Part shown: piece by piece, positions 23,071 to 35,000 of the stretch | Layout: each line of letters opens with the position of its first letter | How positions within the stretch are numbered: the stretch's first letter is position 1 | Origin: Toxoplasma gondii ME49 | Lineage: Eukaryota; Apicomplexa; Conoidasida; Eucoccidiorida; Sarcocystidae | Direction of reading: 5' to 3' | DNA length: 64,000 bases | Assembly (NCBI RefSeq): GCF_000006565.2 | Contig: NC_031480.1 | Location: 6,255,170-6,319,169, forward strand | Made by a program: the position numbers and the translations under genes | The notes under the pieces: generated by a model | The model's input: the letters and a program-made list of their open reading frames with translations, nothing else | Databases searched by the model: none | Told to the model about the DNA's origin: nothing

Positions 23071-25899
23071 GGCAAAGCAAGTTGTGTACAAGGGGATACA
23101 GAAACTATGTTCTCATTCCTACGAAGTGGTGCATTTGTTGCGCGGCGCAGGGTCAGTCTGCAGCTCTGCGGGTACCACACTGTAGCAAATCGCATGAAAC
23201 GTAGACGTCACCGCGGCAGCAAAACGGGTGATGGCGCGATATTTCGGTGGGGAAAACTTTGATGTTACGTAAACTGAAAGGTTAGTCCGGCCTTTTCTTA
23301 CACAAAAATGCGTCCAGTCTTCCTCAGAATTGCTGGCCGCGACACCATCCCCTTGAGGTCGCCGTTGCCGTGACAAGCAATCAATGTTTGACTTCGCTGT
23401 CAAAAAAATTGCCAAGCGAATATGAACATGCGCCAAATCGTTTAGCAGAGAAAAATGTCTTTAAGAGAAGGCTTGCTGCTTTATGTGTTCATGTCAGCTT
23501 ACACTCTTTCAGGAAGCGCTCGGGGTTGAGCCGCCTTTTCAGGAGCTGCCGCCTAACGGGCACCACGGCGAGCCAAGACACGTGACCTTGATGTCGACAC
23601 TCGAGTCCTTCGCGGCTTCCGCGCTGCCCTCCACTTTGACAGAATCTACGAAACAAAAGCATGTGCCGAGACAGAATCTTTTATGATTATGGTTACGAAA
23701 TTTATCCAAGTAAACGGATCGCCTGGTCAAGTTGAATGATCCTTCCCGGCCACTCAGATTCAAAGTTTAGTTGCGCCCGAGAAGCACTGATTCTCGACGT
23801 GGCACGCCCCGCTTGCAGTTGCGTCCGCATGGTCGCATGTGAAACAGAAGAGGATCCTCTGTTCCGAATCAGTCATACGGCCTTAAAGAAATAGACTCAC
23901 CACTATTTTTTGGATGAAGGAGGATTTTAAGCCGCCAACAACGGTCGCAGTGGCGGCCGCAATCCGTGCTTCGGTCTTCGGTAAGACGGGAAGGCATCTT
24001 CCGGGTGTGCATGCAAACCACTATACGCCGTCCAACAGGCACCAATTAGCTTCATCTTCAATACGGAAGAACATTGATACTCCTGCCAGGATCTTCTGGC
24101 CTTCTTTCGACCTGGGAATTCCGCGTCTAAGTAGTTCTTTGAAAAAAACTGGAAACAGTTCTATTAGGTACAGTCTGACGGCAACGACGGTGAGGGGCTG
24201 TACACCGTATCGGCACATTACTGACACGGATCTGTAAGAAAAACCAATACTAGAGGAACCATTGCGTTGGTATTGCTTTAGAAAAGAGGAAAGATAGGGG
24301 TACAAACACTGAAGATGCCAACGACCGCAGGCGCCATGGATCGGGCACCGGAGAGTCTCATTCAAGGTGTGGGGTGATGCGAACACTTTCAGTAACTTTG
24401 AAGTGTCACCCGAACAATGGCGGGTAGGTTAAGAAACCTTCAAGCAAAAATGAAAGGATCAAGCTACGTGAGGCAAGCCAGCCATTCCAGCTTTTAGTAC
24501 TTGTTTCTACGTTAAACAGAAGGACGAGTGTGAGATGCTTGTAACTACTGTAGGTGCGCATAGTCAGAGGTCAACAATCTTCAGAACTGTCCCAGTGTCG
24601 ACACATAGTACACCATCTTGCATAATGGATGCCAGAACCCATTTGGCTAAAGGTACCGGTTCCGGAGAGAATATCTGGAACCGCCGTCTATTGGATGTCC
24701 ATAGCACGCCGGGAGACCAACCGTGGTTGCCATCGAGACACAGTTTTCTAACTGTCAAAAACCGCATGCCGACCAATAGGGCAGTTGTGATTCTGCTTGG
24801 GCGAAAGCGTAGGACTGGCAAGGAGGAACCTCCTGGTCTGCTAGGCAGCGGCTGCCATACGTGAATGCGGCAAACGACGAGACAGGGGATTCGTAAGCAA
24901 CAAGCACGCCTTTAATGGCTGCCGCCGTTTTGCAACTTTCACTTCTTTGCGATTGAATAAATGAGGAGGCAATACGCCCTGGTAGACTATGTCAAATCTC
25001 CCCGCGAGAGCAAGTGCCGCTGCTGTCGCTTGCCAGGAATTTCGCCTTCACACCGTCTCCACACGCGACTGTGCGTTTCACGAGGTGAATTTGCCCCGGT
25101 TCAGCCAGTGCAGAATAATTCTCACTTGCAATACACTGGACCTCCCGTACCACGTTTGCTTACTCCAAGGAGAGCAGATAGTGAGGAGCTCATTCGCTAG
25201 CGCGGCCCCGCCATTTGTGGCTGCTGACAACTTGTGCAGCGAAACGGCATCCATGCTCGATCATGATACTGACTCCACGTCATAATGCCAGCCAGATGAG
25301 TCACCTAATAGCTCTGAGGCAATCAAGCGCAGACTGTGCTCTCGTCTCGGATATTAGCGTGTCCTACAACATCGAAGGTAGCGACACAGCACCATGCGCT
25401 TCCTGCTAGCCGGCAACGCTACTTAGCTGTCCTGTGGCCGCCGGAACGTTCAGAAGTGTTGCTGACGCTGGGCAACTCTTTTCGTACAGATTTCTAGGAG
25501 TTATTTGCGAGTCATCAAATACTCACTAGTTCTGTTGATTTCATCCTGGTTGCCACTAGTTTGTAGGGGTAACTGTGGCGATGTGTGTTTTCCCATATAA
25601 CTTCCTTGACATTCCATCGGCCGCTGACGAACAACTTATCTCACATAAACACATAACACATAGTCACAGTTTTATTTACGTCCGTCAGATAGCCGATCAA
25701 TGCCGCTTCATGGCTCTCATATAACTGAATGCGACAGAGAAATCCTTGTTTCTTTTCGGCATTTGTAGTCTCAGGAGAAGTAACGTATCGGCAGTATCGT
25801 TGCATTCTGCGTCATTATCCTTTGATAACCTCACCATTCCTAGAACATATGTGCAAGTGTTAATTCCATGAGCATCTTTCAAATTCCAATTTGTCAACC
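23071..25899. other. divergent intergenic region without supported genes
   Basis: Lies between the 5' ends of the minus-strand coiled-coil gene and the plus-strand CAP gene, so two divergent promoters are expected. ORFs up to about 120 codons occur on both strands but show no domain and no convincing linked splice sites. Confidence 0.5.
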
Positions 25900-28456
25900 A
25901 TGGCCGCAACGAAGATTTCATCTGATATGGTTCCGGTAATGAGATGCCTGATTGTGGTATCAATAGCTGGCCTGTTTCCTAACCTGCTTAAAGTTGATGC
26001 CACAGCAATTGCGTCCGAGCTTGTGTTTGATGGAGTGGAGTTGATGTCTGCCGCTGCAGATGCCGCTTTCCATCGAGAAAAAATACTGGATAGACACAAT
26101 TACCTTCGTTCACGTGAAGCGGAGAACGGCTTTGGTTCTGGGGCCGTCTACATGAACAGACTGGTGTATGATGTCGGACTGGAGGCGTACGCCCGAAATT
26201 ACGCAAGGCACATGTGTAGCACAGGAAAATGGGAACACTCCAAAAGAGCAGCGTAAGTTGCAGGAACATCAGATTAGCAACTGGACTCAAACGCGCGCGC
26301 GTCATCGCACTTGAATAACGGGCGACTTTTTTGCCTTTGGTATATGTTATGTGACTCTCTGAACACAGGCCGTTACGAGTCGCTCGCGGAGAGAACTTGT
26401 ACACAAACAGCGTCGATTACTCAAGCACTCCTTCAAGAAACTTTGACTCCGCTCAGATCGTCCAAAAATGGTGGGACGAGCGGCAGTACTTCGACTGGCA
26501 TGCAGAAAACCCGTCGCAGTCAGCTCAGCGACAAGGCAAAATGGTGGGGCATTGGACACAAGTCGTGAGAGCAGAAGCATCCACTGTCGGTTGCTGGATC
26601 GTCACAGGGTGCCAGTGTACTGCCGGAAGGTCATGTCAGAAGGCAAACGGCGGAAGATGGGCAACGTATGTGGCATGTCATTATGACTATGGCAATCTGG
26701 GAAGCTACCCATATTGGCCTCTCAATACAAATATTCAGTACCGCATTCCGACTACAGTCACTCAAAGTAAGTGTTGTCGACAAGAGCAGAATGACGCTGC
26801 ATTGGCCTTCTCTTGTCTAAAGGTATCTCGATGCCAGAAAATAGTTCTGCCGACACGGCTTATGGACTTGTATGGTCTAAGACACTGTTTCTGTGTCTGA
26901 GCTTGTTTGTGCAGATCGTCGTCAACGGTGCGGCAGCTGTCCGAAAGGCTTCAACCAATGTGGAACGACCATAGGGGGGCAAGAGAAGAGAGACGCCTAC
27001 TTGTGCGTCGGGTACTGGAATATTAACGAATCAATGCCACCAGCTGACTTGCTTCGCAAATCCATCATCATGCGACACAGCTCCAGTGGGATTCCGTCTT
27101 GGTACTTCATGGTCCGGAACTGCACTCGCGGGTACGCAAGAAAGCTATGATGCTTACGAAATCGTAGTAGCTTGCGCAAGTTTGTTGCTATATTCTGCAT
27201 AGTGCCCTGTTACCACCGGCACTGCATGCCCCCGAGTGAAGTCGAACAGTAGCCAATCTTGAATATGTGTGACTGCTTATGCTACCCACAGGAACGGCTC
27301 CTGCCCATCTAACGCGTCGTGCTGGGCATACGGAAAAGGGAGGACGTTAGCTGCGGAGCCACCTGTCCTTGTAAATCAATGCCAGTGTCATGGATTCAGC
27401 ACACAGTATGGTATCTACTTCGAGAGGGATATGTGCGGGCAGTACAGTGCCATCCAACCCTACTACGATGCAGATGCATTTTTGGGCTTCACGGAAATCG
27501 GGGGATTGAATACTTCATCCGCAACTCGCGCTGCTCACTCTCCGAGTTCGACAGGCGTATCAGACCAAATCTCGTGGAAAGGTCGTCTTAGTACAACCGC
27601 TGCATTTCTCGACTCTGGCAGCTCCCTTGCAGAACTCGGGATGCACGATGGTAGCGTCGAGCTTGACCAGACTTCGCCACTGACAGAAACAGCCGAAGAG
27701 GCGGCAGATCTCATTATTCAATCAGACGAAGGGTCACTGAAGGCGTCCGTCAAACCGAGGAACACTGCTGTAGATTCCATTTCCAAACAAAAGTTGCATT
27801 TCTTCTCGCCAACGGCCACAAATAGCTTGGACGAAAAACTAACATTCTTGTCCCTGCGAGCTGCTTCAGACGTAGTGCCTCCGCTGGATGACGTGATGTT
27901 CGAGTGGAAAAATGTGCGGGACCCTCAGCTAATAGCCAGGAGACCCGGGGTGGCAACAGACGCCATTGGAAATGCAGTACAAGTTGCTACCACACTTCGG
28001 GGCATACGTCAACATCGCTACGAATCAGTTTCTACCCCTCTCAGTACCGTCTTTGCCCAACAGTCTTTAGGTGTTGAAAGCGGCCATAATGAACTATCGA
28101 TCGAGGGTGATACCCCAAAGGAGCCCGTTGAAACCCCCGGTCTGGAACAGGTAGAACGCAACGCAAGTACTACAACAGATTCACTTCCTCATGAAGAAAC
28201 ACAGGCTAGCGCATCACCCACATCACCTGAGGTAACTGCGGAGGAAGGGCCCCCCATTGCTGATATAGTGGATGAGGAAGAAAACGAAACCGCTTTACGG
28301 GGTGCTCCTGTAAACGTTATGGCTGTCCAGAAGGATGCCCGGGAGAAAAACAAATATCCGCTGCCATATGCAGACGAAGCGAGGAACGAAGGAACTCGAA
28401 AGCCCGAGCCTTCAGGTGGAGCAGATGCACCTTCAGAAAGGAAACTGAACCGGTAG
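25900..28456 (+). CDS. secreted CAP/SCP-domain protein with long disordered tail (710 aa, four exons)
   Basis: Exons 25900-26252, 26369-26766, 26915-27131, 27292-28456; phases agree and the sum is 2,133 nt. The ATG at 25900 has good context (CAACCATGGCC). A hydrophobic segment at about residues 11-30 is a signal peptide or anchor. The CAP domain begins near residue 60 with RHNYLR (His/Asn of the CAP cavity), then GENLY at 125-129, GHWTQVV at 178-184 followed by VGC, and YVACHYDYGN at 218-227; these are the CAP signature motifs with His and Glu in place. A Cys-rich loop sits inside the domain (CQCTAGRSC), and a Cys-rich extension follows (RCGSCPKGFNQC and GSCPSNASC), as in many CRISP-like proteins. 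The last ~350 residues are acidic, Ser/Thr/Glu-rich and disordered, with no membrane anchor. CAP proteins act outside the cell, often binding sterols or lipids; the role here is unknown. Confidence 0.88.
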
Positions 28457-29020
28457 ATTTCTGTGAAATTCAACTGCAACTGCAACCGTCTGGCTAGGCC
28501 CCGGACTGTCAACGAACTCAAGCTGTCATGCCATTGCATAAACAGACAGTCTCGGTTCTGGCTGTGACAAGTCACAAATTTTGCATTCCTGAACCGTTTT
28601 GCCTGTTGTGGCAAATAGTTTTATCAACGCGCAGTGTGCACAAATCCATCTATGGACCCGCGGGTATGCGCAAAGCGCGTGGTTGTGTCAAGAGATTTGT
28701 GGTACTACGGAATTGTCAATCAACTTTGTTGCAAATTTGACGAAGCTTCTGCTTCACAGTCGAAGTGTGATTACGGACGGTTCTTTCTCTGTCGAAGCGT
28801 AAGCTGCAATTCTGCAGTGGCGCAAACTTTAGACATCTTCTGGAGTTACTGGAGGGCGTTAGTCTTGCTGTAACTCACATCATATTTTTCGCTTGACCAA
28901 AGCATTTAAAGCCCGATCTGCATACAAGAGTCGCAATCGGCGTACAAATCACGCCAGTACCTCAAGGAGACGTCATTAGTCAACCGACAATGTCTCACTT
29001 CTGGAAAGTGTAGGATTACG
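28457..29020. other. convergent 3' intergenic region
   Basis: Lies between the stop of the plus-strand CAP gene and the stop of the minus-strand glucan synthase. It should hold both 3' UTRs. No other signal was recognised. Confidence 0.5.
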
Positions 29021-32000
29021 TTATTCTTTGCCGTGTCCTTTTTTCATGACCTCCGCCCTCTGTACTAGACCACTTTTTACTATTGTTACGAAATTAGGAT
29101 TGAACAAAATTCTAGTTTGGATTTTGTGAAAACTCAGGGTAAAAACTGAGAGCAGTATCGGAATGAGGAAGAGAAAGTAGCCTCCGATATAATGGAAAGT
29201 CCTGAAGATACATGGCAGCAAACACAACGAGAAAAAAGTGAACTGAATGAGGACGGTCGACGTTCCGTGCGAAGGTGGACCTTTAAACGGAATCGAATCT
29301 TCAAGACGTACCGCGCTGCCTCCGCAAGGATGTCGTTCCTCACAGCCCATCGTCCGAGGAGAGCGAAGCTTATCTCAAGCAACCCGTACGAAAAAATCAG
29401 GAACGCAGCTGTCGATGCAAGGAGAGCAGACAGAGTTAATCGTTCCGTCGATATGGCCCAGCCAAGAAGGACAGTTGCTGTGCAACACAGCACCAATGAG
29501 AGAACCGTGTTCCAGTTGGGGCTCGCTAGTTTCAGGTCATCGAGGAAGATCACCAGGAACAACAAGCAGCCAGCTGTGCCAAAGAGGTAGATGACGCAGT
29601 CCAGATCAGAGGCTTTGATTGACCTGAGAGTTGATACACTCATACACACACAGGTAGATATTGAGCTCTAATGCTATGCATGTGGGACAGAATGCCGGGT
29701 CTCACCACAACGAAGGCAAGGCATCCTCTCTTCTCTCATGGGCGGTCAACTTACATCGCGACGCATGAAACCATGCCAATGGACAGGACCAAGAAGCGGC
29801 AAAGCCGGATGACCAAAAGCAGTTGGTGATGCCACGCAATGCCACATCGTCCTTCCATTTCGCTCCGCCACCACGCAAGCCACGAGGCTTTGTCCTGTCT
29901 CACATCCTGCAGGCACATATCAAGCCTAAACATATAAGAGAATCGTCAAGTTGCCGCGGAACCAACTGCGTTCCGGCAACTAATGTATTGTCGCTGTCAA
30001 CAGACGAGCATCACCTGATTGCTTACCGCCGATGACATCCATTTTCTCCAGCTAGAAAAGTCTTCAAGTAAGCGCGGGTAGTACATTCCAAGGGGATTGA
30101 AGAGGAAGGGAACGAACAGCAGGGACAGCGCCATAAGCAAAAGGGGCCAAACATCCAAGAAATAAAGTCCAGCATCAAAGTCGCAGTACTGCATTCCGTA
30201 CCGGAACAACGCACACACGCATACAGAAGACAAAGACAAGATTGCCATGCCTGGTCCAGGAGCCATTTTGCCCCCGAGATTGGCACAGCTGTTCCCTATG
30301 GAAGAACAAAAAGGAGCCTTGCACTTCTTGTTTGGCATCGTGGCGTGTATGACACTGCAACTGACTACCACGCCTACTTACGCCAGAATAAATAAAAAGA
30401 AGCATCATCATCTCCAAGCCAATGCTGAAGTGAGTGAAGTAGTAAAATTGCCAGAGGTCCTTCATTGTCGCGTGAGCGATGACGAATCCACGGCCTGTTT
30501 CTTGATATTTGGCACCGCCGTAGATGAGGACGTGGTCGATAACAGACGCCTTTGTGCCGACTAACACACACGCAGTTAACCACTCGGACTTCATTTGAGG
30601 AAGCAGACGGCCTGAAAGAGATATCTTCAAGCAATAGAGCAACGGCATTGCCTCGTACCAAGGAATGGTGCTTTTCACAGCACATTTCTAGATGTTACCA
30701 TACCCGTCTTCTACACTGCGGGCTATAGAACAGTGCTGCTACACTTTTTCTTCCAGAATCACCAGCCGAGTTATCATAGCGGCGCCCTGAGCAATGGTTG
30801 TGCAATGACTGAACAGTGGAGATGCCGCTAGAAATACCCTGGATCCAAAGCAGCGTGAATTCCTCCAGCGTTATACGGAGGCAACAACCGACTACGGTAT
30901 CTAATTCCAAACTCCCTAAGTAGACAAGTACCCTCCACAACGAGGAATTCATGTTAGCCGCTTCTGCTGCGTCTCCGTTCAACAGTTTATCTAACGCAAG
31001 TCTGGAAAGCACTCTTGACTGCCTCACCAGCCGTGTGCGGTCTTACCCATGAAGTTATAGTAGGCGACAGCAAGTTTAAGAATAATGTCGACGGACCTAG
31101 TCAAGGCGGCCCAGCACCCCTTCTCTACAAAGAGCCATACTACTAGCGGCACAACCAAAAGCAGGCCCAGCTGAAACTGCACGTAGGTTGTCGGCGCAAT
31201 GACATATTGTAGAGCTGACTCTGTTACCCCTTTGTACTTGTGCTCTGAAAACAACAGATACGCAACTGTTCTCAACCTGTAGTTTTAACTGGATATCAGC
31301 ATGCAAGCATTTCGGGGTGTAATTGCTGAGAACTGCCTCCTGTAATATTGTCTGGGTGTAGTCTTACAAAAACGGTCGAGTGCTGCCTCGGTGCCGCCAC
31401 GACGGCTCCAACTGATCGTGCTTTATCATCTCTCCGAATAGTTACTGTGGTCTTGCCTCACTTGAGAAGGAGAAAATGCATTTAACGTACAACGTGACGT
31501 AGGCCGCGAGGAAAAGGACAAGCGAGTTGAGGAAGAATCCTGGTCCAGAGAAGTACATCGACAAGAGTCGGAAGAAGTCCATATTAGCTGCCATTCTGCA
31601 GACGTCGCGGCTAAGCATTTGTTCAGCATTTCCTCCTGCAATCTTCTTTTCGAACATAACAACCTGCTGAAGTCCAACGTCACGGCCTTTGCCACACTGC
31701 AAAGAGGACACAAAACCCCGATCGTCAGCCATGTGACACTTTCCGTCTTCTTGACTAAAGGAGCTGAGTTATCTCTTCGCTGTCGACACTATGTAGCCTC
31801 GCTATGATCAGTACGTGCATCCTCTCTCTGGTGATCGACAGCCGACATCATTCACCTCTCTTCGGAGTACTGACAGCATTCTAGGAGCAAAGCCCCCAAC
31901 ACGTTTTGTGCTCACTACAGCTTCACGTGAAATGCCTGCGAACTTGCCGCCATGGGGCTACCCATGCGTGTATTCTGGGTACTGCGTGTCTGTCTTCTCA

Positions 32001-35000
32001 TCTTCAGGTGGATGGCGATTTCGCGCGCCGTCAGCTAACCTGAATATAATCGACGTGCCTGACCGAGTATCCCCTAGCAGTACAGTTGAAACCAGCAAAC
32101 ACGTCCTCAGACAGGTTGATTCCATTTGATGCTTTGGAGCAGGAACCGCAGGTTTGCACGAAGAATCTATCGAATACATCCGGGTGACCGTAGTGCATTC
32201 GCACCTGTACAAAACAATCACGGGCAAATGGGGAGCGCCCTTGAGTGTCGCGCTCGAATAACAAATCACTGAGTGCTGCGTAGAGCTGACAACAGAATAA
32301 TATCCGATTTCTTGCCTTTATTTACATCCGAACCCGCTGAAGTAATGGTAGGGGCAAACGCAGCTGTTGGCATGTCTTAGAGAAATGTCTTCTACCTGGA
32401 GAGGCTCGTGATAAAATCTTTGATTCGTAGTGGTGAATATATTTTCTTGAAGCGCCATATAGCTCGCCAAGCTGGAGACATTTTCGGTGAAGATATGCTC
32501 TCTAAAGCCTGCACGACCAACAAACATGATCTTATGGTTTGCATGCGGTTTGTTCGGTTGCCCAGGTCCCGCACATTTCAATACGGGATTGGATACCTAG
32601 TACAGCTACCGTAGAAAGTGCTTCACGAACAGACTCCCTATACAACAGTCACGTGAAAGCCAGACCAACGTCTCTCTTTAGAACATCAACGACTTTCGAA
32701 GACTGCAGGGAGCGCAACATCGCTAGGCACGTCTGCGAACACGCCACTTGTGAAACCTCGCTCGGTTCATGGTGCGACATCTGGTGACGGAGAATGCAGT
32801 GGGAATAGCTACTACGCAGCTACAGCAGAACCCCTACCAAGGATTCTCATGCGCGGGTGGGCAACAAATTCTTGTAAGAGGTTTCGTAGCTTAAGCGTCT
32901 CTTCGAGGTATCCTTCCATATTCATGTCGACCACTTGCATTGTTTCCATTCTTGTGAAAATCATCGCATGGTTCTGGTTCTCCGGTTTTCCAGGGCCGAT
33001 AATAGGGTACCGTGCCCACGGTTCTCCTTTCTCGTCTAAGACCAGGGGCAGCCGCACTGTATACACAGCCTCCAATCGCATTGGCCCTCGTCGTGAGAGC
33101 CAGATCATCTCTGGTCGCCGACCAGACTGCGACCCTTTTGCTTCGTTTCCTGCTTTACGAGACTCCGGAGTGGATAGAGTCCTTCGAGCTTTCTTGCCGA
33201 AAAGTTCCTCAAACATGGCGACCCTATCAGCGAAAGTGCGAGGCACGTCAGGACCCTCTTCCCCGCCGCTGTAGCTCGACCTTCTCTGGCGTGTTGCGCA
33301 GGTTTCACTGCTAACGATTTGCTGCTGGATCTGCCGTCCAGCATGATCGTGGGTGCCTGCTTGTTGCTCGTGCGGTGTCTTGTCGCCAGAACGTTGTTGT
33401 TCGCGTGTGAGAGGAGGTGCATTAGCATGGAAACCATCGTTGCGGAACTTCAGTATGTGACCCGTGGTACGCTCATCGTTATCACCGTTCATGGTAATAG
33501 AGACTCCGCGCTCGCCTCTAGGTGGAGCAGAGCACGCGGCACCTGATGAGCACGTTAGCATTGCGGCAGACTGTGAGGTGTCCCCCCTTTCACTGCTTTG
33601 GACAACTATCTCTTGCGCGCGTAGTGAATGCAGTGTGATAATACTATTTCGTCTGCCTCGTCGATTGATGTGTTGAAGTCCTCGTTGCACGTCTCCATCT
33701 TCTAGAGAACCTGTCTCCTCTGTTACCTCTTCCATGAAAAAGCTGGCAGCCCCCGACGAAAAAGCGTTGGACAGTTCGCTGAAAATATTTCGCCGAATGG
33801 TGTTCTGCGAACCGCGCATTTCGCTGCTGTCATCTGTTGGTGACAGCGAAGTGCGTGGCCGGCATGCCCTGGCAAAGAAATCCCGGTCGCGGGCGAGTTC
33901 TCGGGAATGTTGCCTCTCGAGTAGTGTGAGACACTGCTTCTCATCCTCCACATAAATACTTTTTGTTGAGTCACGAATAGTAGCTTCACGCCACGTAGAC
34001 CAGCTAGGCTGCAAGTTGGCTTTAAACGAATGTGTTCCTGTCCATGCCGAAGGTTTCTGACCGAACATATGATTCGCCGAGAACCTCTCGTCAAGGGGGT
34101 GACAGGAAGGCAGAGAGGAACGAACGGAGGCACTAGATTTGTTGCAAGAAGTCGTTCCCACAGTGCTACCGCGAATCGCTAAGTGTTTCGCTTCACTGCG
34201 AACATGTAGAGAAGGTGTGAGTCCGACGATGTCGCTGTCGTTTCTTTCCGCCGTGGTTGTTGGCAGTCTTTGCGGAGGCAGTCCAGATTTGGCAGTCATC
34301 TTGCGAAGCAAAGTCTGAGCGTGCTGAGCTGCTTCCTGGTCCTGACTTTTTCTCTGTTGGATCCGCCTGATCATATTTGCAAGCTTACTGTCGAAGGCGC
34401 CAGGAGCAGCTCCATCCTGAAAGCTGGCTTCCTTTCTGTGAATCGGTTCCGCCTTGCCAAATTCCTTACGCATCTCACTCATCCTGTCTGAGCTGTAATA
34501 TTCGTCTTCGGTGCACTCCTCGGGGTACACCGGCCATTCGCTGTCAACCGCTGCAGGGTTGCAGTCGGCCCTATCTAAGTGCCCAACGGTGTTCAGCAGT
34601 CGCTTTCGTTCCTCTTGAACCCAATTTGGTACTTTTGTTGTCTTATGTGCTACTTCCGCTCCCACAGGTGGACCCTCCCGGGCGTGAGGCTTCGCTACCA
34701 CCGTGTATGAGTTGTTCCTGACTGAATCCCCAGCACACCCCCCAGAAGTAAAGCTGCCATGGCAGGAGTTTGTCGAGGCGCCAGACCGTTCACCTGCTTC
34801 AGAGTCCGTGTCTCCACTCTTTTTTCCAGCTCGAGTTTTGATGGAAAAAGGCTCTGAGGGAGCAGAGTCTTCCTCATTGCAGAACGGCATATGCGGAAGT
34901 GGCACAAAAGGCTTCGGCATGCGGGCAGCACGGACAGGCACCCCGACCATCTTACGTTCATATCGCGACCGGATCTCGCCCACGGCTTGCAAATGCGTGG

